A DNA stretch of 64,000 bases, from assembly GCF_000382425.1 (NCBI RefSeq), contig NZ_KB908300.1, positions 62,001-126,000 on the forward strand. The letters run 5' to 3'. The notes beneath the pieces were generated by a model. That model saw only the letters and a program-made list of their open reading frames with translations. It was not told the origin of the DNA and made no database searches. A program made the translations under genes and the position numbers. Positions 46,060 to 53,793 of this stretch are shown piece after piece. Within the stretch, counting starts at the first letter, position 1. Every line of letters starts with the position of its first letter. This DNA comes from Empedobacter brevis NBRC 14943 = ATCC 43319 (GTDB lineage: Bacteria > Bacteroidota > Bacteroidia > Flavobacteriales > Weeksellaceae).

Positions 46060-46813
46060 GATTTATAGTTTTGTATTTTGATTGATTGATCTTAAAGATA
46101 TAATAAATTACAATACAAATACAGGTTAATTGAATAGAACTTAATTCTAAAAAAAGCGGATGTATTGGTTTGATAAAATCCAATAAAAATCTGAATGAAA
46201 AATACGCAAGCATAAAAAGTTGAAAAATAGAACCTGATGGATAAATATATTTTTTTTGTATTATTCTTAATACTGTCCAAAGTATAATAAGGTAAACAAT
46301 TTCGTACAATGCAACCGGATGTCGATATAATCCATCACCCAAATCCATTCCTAAAAAAGAACTCGTTTCTACTCCATACGTTTGTTCGTAAACTCCCGTC
46401 AAGAAACAGCCAATTCGTCCGATAATCATGGCGAGCATTAATGGGAAAACCATTAAATCGCCGGTACTCTCTCTGTGGTCAATCAGTTTTTTTGTTAATT
46501 CAACTCCGATTAGACCAAAGGTTAATCCCCCAACAATTGTATTGCTCATCCAGAAATAGATCAATGGATTTTTAACTTCAAAAAGCGCTTGGGGATGTTC
46601 CAATGTTCCAATAATTTTAGAACCTAAAAGCGCTCCAATCAATGCTCCAATAATTATACTGAACGATTGAATCATTGTTAAATTTGATGTGCTTCTTTTT
46701 TTCAGAAACATATAATAGCGCATCGCAATAAAAATTCCAATCGATTCGAGAATCGGATGCGCTAAAACCGAATGTCCAAATAATTCTACCGTTACAGGGA
46801 AAGTAATTGTCAC
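46052..46813 (-). CDS. Divergent prolipoprotein diacylglyceryl transferase (Lgt)-family membrane protein
   Basis: A 253-residue protein with seven or so membrane segments. Two Lgt-type blocks are recognisable: MIIGRIGCFLTGVYEQTYG (Arg133; canonical Lgt has GRIGNFxNxE) and LYRHPVALYE (Arg164-His165-Pro166). The key Asn of the signature is Cys136 here, and the HGG region of Lgt is represented only by VGGLTFGLIG. The C-terminal SFRFLLDFIKP parallels the family's RFxxEFxR. The enzyme may be an Lgt paralogue with a changed substrate. It starts a chain of overlapping or closely spaced genes that leads to the radical SAM gene. Confidence 0.75.
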   Translation of the reverse strand: MTITFPVTVELFGHSVLAHPILESIGIFIAMRYYMFLKKRSTSNLTMIQSFSIIIGALIGALLGSKIIGTLEHPQALFEVKNPLIYFWMSNTIVGGLTFGLIGVELTKKLIDHRESTGDLMVFPLMLAMIIGRIGCFLTGVYEQTYGVETSSFLGMDLGDGLYRHPVALYEIVYLIILWTVLRIIQKKYIYPSGSIFQLFMLAYFSFRFLLDFIKPIHPLFLELSSIQLTCICIVIYYIFKINQSKYKTINHE

Positions 46814-46832
46814 TGATAATATCTCTATTTTT

Positions 46833-46991
46833 TTAGTTAAAAGAATAGAGAAGTGAAACTATAATCACTATAACTAAACATATCAGTAGTGCTATTCGTT
46901 CTCTTTTATTTCCTTTCGGATATAATAGTATAAATCCTACTATAAAAATAAGATATAAAACAATTAGTTTTAATTGTTGTGCTCCATCCAT
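46833..46991 (-). CDS. Small single-pass or hairpin membrane protein (52 residues)
   Basis: A 52-residue open frame (ATG at 46991, TAA at 46833) starting MDGAQQLKLIVLYLIF. Two hydrophobic stretches (about 8-23 and 34-49) flank a basic middle (YPKGNKRER). It lies 14 bp after the menB stop and 19 bp before the Lgt-like gene, in the same direction, so it fits the operon spacing exactly. No family recognised. Gene prediction is supported by position and hydrophobic pattern only. Confidence 0.6.
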   Translation of the reverse strand: MDGAQQLKLIVLYLIFIVGFILLYPKGNKRERIALLICLVIVIIVSLLYSFN

Positions 46992-47005
46992 TCTTTATTT
47001 TTGTC

Positions 47006-47839
47006 TTATCTAAACCTTGAAAAATCGCGTTTACGTTTTTCTAAGAAGGCATTACGGCCTTCTACAGCTTCTTCCGTTCCATAAGCAAAACGCGTTGTTT
47101 CTCCTGCAAATATTTGTTGCCCTACCAAACCATCATCTACTAAGTTGAAAGCATATTTCAACATTTTGATAGCCGTTGGCGATTTTGTTAAAATTTCTTG
47201 CGCCCAATCAAATGCCACCTGTTCTAATTCTTCATGAGGAACAACTAAATTCACCATTCCCATGTCGTAAGCTTCTTGTGCTGAATAATTCAATCCTAAG
47301 AAGAAAATTTCGCGTGCGCGTTTTTGTCCCACTTGTTTTGCTAAATAAGCCGAACCATATCCTCCGTCAAAAGAAGCTACGTCGGCATCTGTTTGTTTGA
47401 AAATAGCATGTTCTTTAGACGCCAATGTCATGTCACAAACAACATGCAAAGAGTGTCCTCCTCCTACTGCCCAACCATTCACTACAGCTACCACAACTTT
47501 TGTAGAAAAACGAATTAATCGCTGAACTTCTAAAATATTCAACCGTCCTATTCCATCTTGTCCTTCGTAACCTTTGGTTCCACGAACACGTTGGTCTCCG
47601 CCTGAACAAAACGCCCAACCGCCATCTTTAGGCGATGGTCCTTCTCCTGTCAATAAAATCACTCCAACTTCACGATCCTCTTCAGCTAATTGGAAAGCAT
47701 CTAATAATTCGAAAACTGTTTTTGGGCGAAACGCATTGCGAACTTCAGGACGATTAAAAGCGATACGCATTACACCATCACACTTTTTGAACGTAATATC
47801 TTCGTATTCTTTTACTGTTTGCCAATTTATTGTTGTCAT
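47006..47839 (-). CDS. menB: 1,4-dihydroxy-2-naphthoyl-CoA synthase
   Basis: A 277-residue crotonase-fold enzyme that closes the second ring in menaquinone synthesis. Diagnostic blocks are PEVRNAFRPKTVFEL (about 30-45), FCSGGDQRVRG (about 75-85), VVNGWAVGGGHSLHVVCDMTLAS (oxyanion hole), TDADVASFDGGYGSAYL (conserved MenB Asp) and the C-terminal EGRNAFLEKRKRDFSRF. Length is typical. It follows menF after 173 bp and precedes the small membrane ORF by 14 bp. Confidence 0.96.
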   Translation of the reverse strand: MTTINWQTVKEYEDITFKKCDGVMRIAFNRPEVRNAFRPKTVFELLDAFQLAEEDREVGVILLTGEGPSPKDGGWAFCSGGDQRVRGTKGYEGQDGIGRLNILEVQRLIRFSTKVVVAVVNGWAVGGGHSLHVVCDMTLASKEHAIFKQTDADVASFDGGYGSAYLAKQVGQKRAREIFFLGLNYSAQEAYDMGMVNLVVPHEELEQVAFDWAQEILTKSPTAIKMLKYAFNLVDDGLVGQQIFAGETTRFAYGTEEAVEGRNAFLEKRKRDFSRFR

Positions 47840-48012
47840 TCTATATCTTTTTTATTTTACCATTTTAACACTTCGAAAATACTGCTTTTCTAATAAATTA
47901 TCGAATTTTAATCAAAATCAAAATTTATCTACCCATCTGATAAAAGTCTTACTTTACCTAATACTATGTTTAAGTGTTTTTTATCTCCATCAACACTTAT
48001 AAAACAGACGAA

Positions 48013-49044
48013 TTATGTTTTTTCGTTTGAGTCAATTAATAATTCTCCTATTGTTTTCGATTTCAATTCAGTTTCTCGCCATTCATTTTCAGCAATAGAA
48101 TCAGGCATAATTCCGCCTCCAACATATAAATTCACTTTATTCGAAAATATTTTAGCACAACGAAGGTTCACAAAATACTCTGATTCCGTTTCATTTTGAT
48201 ATCCCATAAATCCGGCATAAAAAGTTCGATCGTATCCTTCATTTTGAAGAATAAAATCTTTGGATAAATCTTTAGGCATTCCACCTACCGCTGGTGTAGG
48301 ATGCAGAGCTTTCAATAAATTATAAAGTTTCGATTTATCTTTAATTTGAGCGGAAATAAATGATTTTAAATGTTCAAAGAAACCTGCATTAACTGAAAAA
48401 GGCCCGTCAACATCTATGTAAGAAGTATAAGGTTTTAATGTTGATGTTATATAATCTGTTACAACCTGTTGTTCGTGATATTCTTTCTCGGTCCAAGTAT
48501 CTTCTTTCGCTTTGGTTCCTGCTAAAGAAACGGTTTGAATGAATTGATTCTTTTCTTTTAACAATAGTTCAGGAGATGCTCCGATCCAACATCCTTCTTT
48601 CGCATCATAACGCAGATATACATACGCATTGGGATAATGCTGATGCAAATTTTTAAAGGTCTCCGCTAAATTTATTCTTGTCTTTTCAAGCGTATTGATC
48701 CGGCTAATGACAATTTTCTTAGTTGGCGAATTACTTCGCAACTCATCGACTGTTTTGTGTATTAAAGCGGTATAATTTTCATAGGAAATCGCTTCATCAG
48801 ACTTTGATTCCGGCAATAAAAGTTCAAAATACGGTAAGTCTTCAACCGAAATTTCTAGTACCTCATCATCATTAAATTCAATTAATCTTGAATTATCAAA
48901 ACTATTGCAAATAAACGTATTCACTGATTTATTTTTTTTGTTTTCCCATAATTCAATTTGAGTTGAACTGGGTTTACGAAAAAGAACAAAAGCTTGTTGA
49001 TTCTGAATTAATCTTTCAAGTTTTTCTTGAAAATGTTTAAGCAT
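48013..49044 (-). CDS. menF: Isochorismate synthase
   Basis: A 343-residue chorismate-utilising enzyme. The conserved C-terminal block is intact: WIGASPELLLKE, TVSLAGTKAKED, EHLKSFISAQIKDKS, ALHPTPAVGGMPKD (His and Pro block) and YDRTFYAGFMGYQNETESEYFVNLRCAKI (with the metal-binding Glu). The short N-terminal domain is normal for Bacteroidota MenF/EntC-type proteins. It converts chorismate to isochorismate for menaquinone. Its start overlaps the thioesterase gene by 8 bp, so both are translated together. Confidence 0.93.
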   Translation of the reverse strand: MLKHFQEKLERLIQNQQAFVLFRKPSSTQIELWENKKNKSVNTFICNSFDNSRLIEFNDDEVLEISVEDLPYFELLLPESKSDEAISYENYTALIHKTVDELRSNSPTKKIVISRINTLEKTRINLAETFKNLHQHYPNAYVYLRYDAKEGCWIGASPELLLKEKNQFIQTVSLAGTKAKEDTWTEKEYHEQQVVTDYITSTLKPYTSYIDVDGPFSVNAGFFEHLKSFISAQIKDKSKLYNLLKALHPTPAVGGMPKDLSKDFILQNEGYDRTFYAGFMGYQNETESEYFVNLRCAKIFSNKVNLYVGGGIMPDSIAENEWRETELKSKTIGELLIDSNEKT

Positions 49045-49459
49045 GTTTCTTAGGAATAATAGCGTTTGTCAAATGTGTGTAACAAATTAATTTATCGTTT
49101 TCATCTTTGATTTCAATCTTAATTAAATGCGAAGTTCGACCTTGTTTCACGATTGTTGCATGACCAAAAATCGTTCCTTCTGACTTTGGACGAAGATGAT
49201 TTGCATCAACATGTTGTCCTACGGCCACAAAGTCATCTGACTGAAGAATTATATTCGAAAGCGTACTCCCTAAGGTTTCTGCCAAAACGATAGAAGCGCC
49301 GCCATGCAACAAACCAAAAGGCTGATGAACTTTGGACGTAACAGGCATTTTTCCTGATAAAAAATCTTCTCCAACTGCCGTAAATTCTATATCTAAAGTT
49401 TCAAGTAATGTATTTTTCGACATATCGTTAAACTTCTGTAAAATATCTTGTTCATTCAT
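49037..49459 (-). CDS. Hotdog-fold thioesterase, PaaI family (candidate DHNA-CoA thioesterase)
   Basis: A 140-residue PaaI/YdiI-type hotdog protein with HQPFGLLHGGASIVLAETLGS, the conserved active-site helix (Glu near 65) of this family, and VGQHVDANHLRPKSEGTI. YdiI (MenI) of E. coli, from the same family, hydrolyses DHNA-CoA. Its overlap with menF by 8 bp and closeness to menB make DHNA-CoA the most likely substrate here, which would complete the pathway step between MenB and MenA. The role is inference from family and position. Confidence 0.82.
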   Translation of the reverse strand: MNEQDILQKFNDMSKNTLLETLDIEFTAVGEDFLSGKMPVTSKVHQPFGLLHGGASIVLAETLGSTLSNIILQSDDFVAVGQHVDANHLRPKSEGTIFGHATIVKQGRTSHLIKIEIKDENDKLICYTHLTNAIIPKKHA

Positions 49460-49462
49460 GAT

Positions 49463-50023
49463 TTAATGTATTTTTGGGTTATAAAGTGCTGGATGTTTTG
49501 CCGTAACATCTTTGTAAAAATCTTGAATTTCATCCATTACATCTTCTAAAGTTCTGTTTTCTGTATCCACAATTTTTGAAATTCCAGCTCGTTTTTTCTT
49601 GAAATCACAATAAGCCAAAACAATCGGAACATCTGCTTTTTGTGCTATATAGAAAAATCCATTTTTCCATTTTTCTGCACGAGAACGCGTTCCTTCCGGC
49701 GTATTGATTAAATATAATTTATCTGATTTTTTCAAAATATCTGAAGCAAAATCAACCATATTATGTCGTTGAGAGCGATCAATTCCGATTCCACCCATTT
49801 TCTTGATAAAATACCCGTACCAAGGTTTTGTCCAAGCATCTTTGATGAACATTTTCATCGGAATTCCCATTTGCCAAAAAGCCAAAATAGTATAGTAAAA
49901 ATCCCAATTAGAAGTATGTGGAGCGCAAACTAAAACGCATTTATCTACTTTTGATAAATCGAGATGGTTATCTAATTTCCAACCTCCTAATGAATACAAA
50001 AGTTTCCCTATTTTTTTTTTCAT
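49463..50023 (-). CDS. 1-acyl-sn-glycerol-3-phosphate acyltransferase-like protein
   Basis: The frame is open to 50056 but I use 50023, where MKKKIGKLLYSLGGWKL begins; the 11 residues before are Cys/His-rich and unlikely. The 186-residue product is a short PlsC-family protein with VCAPHTSNWDFYYT (the HxxxxD catalytic motif), GGIGIDRS, and NTPEGTRSRAEKWKNGFFYIA (PEGTR motif). These transfer acyl groups to lysophosphatidic acid or a similar acceptor. It is 3 bp from the thioesterase gene, and it may head the menaquinone gene group. Confidence 0.9.
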   Translation of the reverse strand: MKKKIGKLLYSLGGWKLDNHLDLSKVDKCVLVCAPHTSNWDFYYTILAFWQMGIPMKMFIKDAWTKPWYGYFIKKMGGIGIDRSQRHNMVDFASDILKKSDKLYLINTPEGTRSRAEKWKNGFFYIAQKADVPIVLAYCDFKKKRAGISKIVDTENRTLEDVMDEIQDFYKDVTAKHPALYNPKIH

Positions 50024-50093
50024 ACAATGATGCTTTATGCATTTGCAAACATACAAAACTCAACACGGATATTTATAAATGTAACCAAAAATA

Positions 50094-50128
50094 AAAAGAG
50101 ACGTTCCGAAATGAAACGTCTCTTTTGA
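50094..50128 (-). terminator. Terminator of the padR-pspC operon
   Basis: Stem AAAAGAGACGTT / AACGTCTCTTTT with an eight-base loop, followed on the minus strand by TATTTTTGG. Confidence 0.82.
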
Positions 50129-50169
50129 ATATGATTAATTAAAATACTTCTTAAGTCTATGCAAAGAAA

Positions 50170-51960
50170 TCAACGATTATTTGAATGATTTCTGTAGTTA
50201 ATGTTAATAGAATCTGTATCATCTTTATAGTGTATTTCTTGGTTTGATTTTGCTTTTTTGTTTTCTGTTTTTGGTAAATTTATTCCTATAGAACCATCTT
50301 TACTTTGAACTCGAATACCATTTTTATCAATTCGAACTCTCGCTGAGTCGTTTCCGTCATTAACATTTATGTTTAGATTCTCAGAATCAAGATTGATATC
50401 ATCCTCTGAATCTTTTTGACAATTCAAACATACGAATTTTTTTCCATTATATCCAATAAATTTATTCTTCAAATCATATAAATAATCACGGTCGTTATCA
50501 TTATTAATAATTGTCATTCGATCAGTGTTATTTGTGTGAATTAATTTGTTCTTAGGAATATATAATTTAATATCAACAGTTTGATTTCTAAATTTACCAT
50601 CTTTAGGAATTTTAATAAATTCATCTAAATAAAGTTTATTCCCGTTTAATTCATAATTATACCTAATTGCTTCTAAATTACGTTTTGCTTCTTCTTTGCT
50701 ACCACCTTTAGAAGAATAAGTTACTTGAACATGAAGTTTTTCGTCTGTACTTTCTTCAATCTCAAAAATATCATCAATTGGAATAATTAAGTTTCCATCA
50801 GCATCAATTAATTGATCTAAATCGTTAAAGGTTTTGAACTTCAAGTTTCCTTCATTATTTTCTCTAAAATAAACTTGTAATGTATCAGAAGGAATAACAT
50901 AACTTTTTTCTTGCGTCATTTCAACTGAGTTTCTAAATTTACTAGCTGTACTCACCGAAATTCCAATGATTGCAAATAAAGCAACAAACCAAAGAGCAAT
51001 TGCTCCAAATATTACAGCTTTACTAACTTTTACTCTATTCCAAAAACATTTCACCCCTAAAATTGTCAATAAAACACCTGGAATTACCATTAAAATTCCT
51101 CCAAATATTTTAGCTGCCATACTCATCCATTCCTCTTCTACAAGGTAACCGAATAATTCTGTGGGCATTTCGGTCCAGGTTGTAAAGAAGAAAAAGAATC
51201 CTCCAATGATTAGACCAACTCCTGTACTTAGAATGATAAATCCAATGAACCACAGTAAAATTCGACCAAAAACACCAAAGGCTCCTCCTAGTTTATTACT
51301 TAATTCTTTGCTTCCACTTACAACAGCTTCACTGGCTTGTTCTACGTTTTTTTTTAACGTATCAATATTCGCTGGTTGTCCATACATTTGTAATTTTTCC
51401 GATGTTGTTTTTGCTTTCGGAACAAAAATTAACAAGATAAAATAACAGAACACCACTAACAAAAACGATACGCCTGCTGTGAAAATCCCTAAAACTCCCA
51501 GAACTAACCAAATAGAGCGTACAAACCAAGGATCAACACCCATATAATGTGCTAAACCAGCAGATAATCCTGTTACAATTGTATCATCCGGATCACGGTA
51601 CAAACGTTTCGCACTTGTTTGTTGTCCTCCATAGGATTGATTATTTGACGAATAATTGTACGATGAATTTGTAGATGTTTTTTCGTTCTCCTCATCCTCT
51701 TCAACTTTGTATTGATCTGGATGTCCCATTGTTGCAATTACAAAATTAATATCATCTTCGTTGACAACTTCTCTGAATTTTAATCGTTCACGGAACAATT
51801 CAGAAATACGGATTTCTACATCTTCAATAATATCTTCTACACCTTCTGTACCTCTCAACGAAGTTTTTACATCTTGTAAATAGGTCTTTAATTTATTATA
51901 GGCGATTTCGTCTAACACGAAAGAAAATCCTCCTATACTTATCGATACTGTTTTATCCAT
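50170..51960 (-). CDS. PspC-domain membrane protein
   Basis: A 596-residue protein. N-terminal about 75 residues form a helical region with KTVSISIGGFSFVLDEIAYNKL; a PspC domain follows at about 115-185 (LYRDPDDTIVTGLSAGLAHYMGVDPWFVRSIWLVLGVLGIFTAG). Several more hydrophobic segments lie to about residue 340 (ILLWFIGFIILSTGVGLIIGG, MVIPGVLLTILGVKCFW, AVIFGAIALWFVALFAIIGI). The C-terminal 250 residues are a polar, beta-rich region rich in Asp and Asn. PspC proteins relate to envelope stress. It overlaps its PadR gene by 8 bp. Confidence 0.9.
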   Translation of the reverse strand: MDKTVSISIGGFSFVLDEIAYNKLKTYLQDVKTSLRGTEGVEDIIEDVEIRISELFRERLKFREVVNEDDINFVIATMGHPDQYKVEEDEENEKTSTNSSYNYSSNNQSYGGQQTSAKRLYRDPDDTIVTGLSAGLAHYMGVDPWFVRSIWLVLGVLGIFTAGVSFLLVVFCYFILLIFVPKAKTTSEKLQMYGQPANIDTLKKNVEQASEAVVSGSKELSNKLGGAFGVFGRILLWFIGFIILSTGVGLIIGGFFFFFTTWTEMPTELFGYLVEEEWMSMAAKIFGGILMVIPGVLLTILGVKCFWNRVKVSKAVIFGAIALWFVALFAIIGISVSTASKFRNSVEMTQEKSYVIPSDTLQVYFRENNEGNLKFKTFNDLDQLIDADGNLIIPIDDIFEIEESTDEKLHVQVTYSSKGGSKEEAKRNLEAIRYNYELNGNKLYLDEFIKIPKDGKFRNQTVDIKLYIPKNKLIHTNNTDRMTIINNDNDRDYLYDLKNKFIGYNGKKFVCLNCQKDSEDDINLDSENLNINVNDGNDSARVRIDKNGIRVQSKDGSIGINLPKTENKKAKSNQEIHYKDDTDSININYRNHSNNR

Positions 51961-52294
51961 TTTTGTGCGTTTCTGTGGTTACTTTATTCACGGCTTCGAT
52001 TAACTGTTCCCAAGTTTCAGCTAATTCATTTAAAAAATTTTCACCTAACTCTGTAAGTGCATAATATTTGCGAGGTGGTCCCGACGTTGATTCTTCCCAG
52101 CGATACTGTAAAAGGTCATCATTTTTTAGTCTTGTCAAAAGCGGATATAATGTTCCTTCAACAACAATCATCTCTGCTTTTTTCAATTCGTCTATGATAT
52201 CAGATGCATATGCATCTCCTTTTTTGATAATGCTGAGAATACAATATTCCAGTACACCTTTTCGCATCTGAACTTTTGTTTTCTCTATATTCAT
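51953..52294 (-). CDS. PadR family transcriptional regulator
   Basis: The frame is open to 52324 but I start at 52294 (MNIEKTKVQMRKGVLEYCIL). The 113-residue protein has the PadR winged helix (LEYCILSIIKKGDAYASDIIDEL, VEGTLYPLLTRLKNDDLLQYRWEESTSGPPRKYYALTELG) and a short C-terminal helix. PadR regulators usually repress their own operon. Here it is in front of the PspC gene with an 8-bp overlap, so it probably controls it. Confidence 0.92.
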   Translation of the reverse strand: MNIEKTKVQMRKGVLEYCILSIIKKGDAYASDIIDELKKAEMIVVEGTLYPLLTRLKNDDLLQYRWEESTSGPPRKYYALTELGENFLNELAETWEQLIEAVNKVTTETHKNG

Positions 52295-52321
52295 AAGAAC
52301 GGCTTGTTTTATTTTGTTATA

Positions 52322-52354
52322 CAAATATATATAAATATTTTAGTATTATGCAAA
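52322..52354 (-). promoter_or_regulatory. Promoter of the padR-pspC operon
   Basis: On the minus strand TTTG (complement of 52351-52354) and TATATTTG (complement of 52322-52329) are 21 bp apart, a good match to the Bacteroidota -33/-7 promoter. The leader to the PadR start is about 20 nt. The direct repeats TTTAGTATTAT at 52338-52348 and 52373-52383 overlap or flank it and may be PadR sites. Confidence 0.7.
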
Positions 52355-52383
52355 ACAAAGTACTGAATTATTTTTAGTATTAT

Positions 52384-52793
52384 AAATAAAACACAACAAT
52401 CGGTCTATTTATCGTGGTTTGTTGAATTAATATTTTTTAAAAGTTTTTTAAGATTATTTTTAAATCTTAAAAAAATGAGCTTTTAAAAGGCTATTTTTAT
52501 TAAATTTATGAGATAATTAAAGCCATTAAATGAATCAATTCTCTTGGATAAAAGATTATAAAAACAACGAAAATTAATATTTCAATATCAAAATATCTTG
52601 ATTTTCAGAAAAGCTCAAAATTCGATTCTAATTCATTTCTCTTTCCTGAGAATTTTACTTGGTGTTTAATGACGTTAGAAAATTTGCCTCTAATTTTTTG
52701 CACAAATTCCAATAATTCTTTTGATTTAGAAATGTTTCCTATAAAATATAATCAACCTTTTTTTTAATCGTATTAATCATATTCATCAACAAT
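52384..52793. other. Gene-free stretch between padR promoter and the S1/P1 nuclease gene
   Basis: About 400 bp, AT-rich. A hairpin with TTTAAGATT / AATCTTAAA arms near 52447-52473 looks like a weak terminator. On the minus strand 52605-52751 is free of stop codons for 48 codons without an ATG, with Lys/Glu-rich translation; it may be a gene remnant. No RNA gene or repeat family is recognised. Confidence 0.45.
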
Positions 52794-52811
52794 TAACTTT
52801 GTTTATCTTTG
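52794..52811 (+). promoter_or_regulatory. Two overlapping -7 boxes before the S1/P1 nuclease gene
   Basis: TAACTTTG (52794-52801) and TATCTTTG (52804-52811) stand 10 bp apart, the second about 20 nt before the ATG at 52832. Both fit TAnnTTTG; no clear -33. Confidence 0.4.
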
Positions 52812-52831
52812 CAAAAAATCGAGCTCACACA

Positions 52832-53623
52832 ATGAAAAAAATTATAGGAAGTGCAATGCTTTTAGGTGCATTTTTAGCTTCAGAAAATGCTTTAGCTTGG
52901 GGATTAACAGGCCACCGAGTAGTTTCTCAAATTGCAGAACAACACATTAGCAAGAAAACTCGTAAAGAAATCACAAAAATTATTGGCCCACAAAAGTTGG
53001 CGTATTGGGCAAACTGGCCGGATTTCATTAAATCTGATGATTCTTGGAAACATGCAGATTCTTACCATTATGTTAACATTCCTGGAGATTTAAATCGTCA
53101 GCAATTTGATATTGCATTAGAGCAAACTTCAGAGGATAACATGTACAAAAAAGGATTGTTTTTAATGAATGAATTAAAAAACAATAAAAACCTTACAATC
53201 GAGCAAAAACAACACGATTTATACTTCTTAATTCATATTCTTGGTGATGCGCATCAGCCACTTCACGTAGGACGTCCGGATGATTTAGGAGGAAACCGTA
53301 TTAAAGTCGAATGGTTTCGTGATAAAGTAAATATTCATACTGTATGGGATTCTAAACTGGTTGACTACGAAAACTATTCATATACAGAGTATTCAAATTT
53401 ATTGGATATTGCTACAAAAGAACAACAGAATACTATGAAAGAAGGGACATATGCCGATTGGATTTATGGTTCCTATACTATCGCCAATAAAGTGTATGCA
53501 GGTGTAAAAATGGACGATAAATTAGGTTATCGTTATCATTTTGATAATAAACATATCGTAGAAGATCAATTGTTAAAAGGAGGAGTTCGTTTAGCGAAAG
53601 TTTTAGATGATATCTTCAATTAA
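52832..53623 (+). CDS. S1/P1-type nuclease, exported
   Basis: The frame opens at 52799, but the start at 52832 gives a clean signal peptide (MKKIIGSAMLLGAFLASENA). Cleavage after ALA leaves Trp-Gly at the mature N-terminus; the N-terminal Trp is a zinc ligand in this family. The rest has HRVVSQIAEQH, WADFIK-type WPDFIKSDDSW, and the zinc region LYFLIHILGDAHQPLHVGRPDDLGGNRIKVEW (about 140-175) with the trinuclear Zn ligands. It degrades single-stranded DNA and RNA outside the cytoplasm. Length (263 residues) is normal. Terminator follows. Confidence 0.95.
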   Translation: MKKIIGSAMLLGAFLASENALAWGLTGHRVVSQIAEQHISKKTRKEITKIIGPQKLAYWANWPDFIKSDDSWKHADSYHYVNIPGDLNRQQFDIALEQTSEDNMYKKGLFLMNELKNNKNLTIEQKQHDLYFLIHILGDAHQPLHVGRPDDLGGNRIKVEWFRDKVNIHTVWDSKLVDYENYSYTEYSNLLDIATKEQQNTMKEGTYADWIYGSYTIANKVYAGVKMDDKLGYRYHFDNKHIVEDQLLKGGVRLAKVLDDIFN

Positions 53624-53655
53624 AATAGATTTTTTAGATTCTCAAAATAAATTTA

Positions 53656-53690
53656 AAAACCTGAAAAGATAACTTTTCAGTTTTTTTTGT
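53656..53690 (+). terminator. Terminator of the S1/P1 nuclease gene
   Basis: Stem CTGAAAAG / CTTTTCAG (53661-53668, 53673-53680) within A and T runs. Confidence 0.8.
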
Positions 53691-53793
53691 ACACTTTACT
53701 TGAATAATTCAGACTTTTTGACATGAATTTAATTCAAAATAGGTCATTTTGTCTTGTTGTTTAAATTTGCACACAATTTGAAAAAGACTAAGC

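Noticed and set aside
47574-48199. Open frames opposite menB and menF
   Set aside because: Both run antisense to well-identified enzymes.
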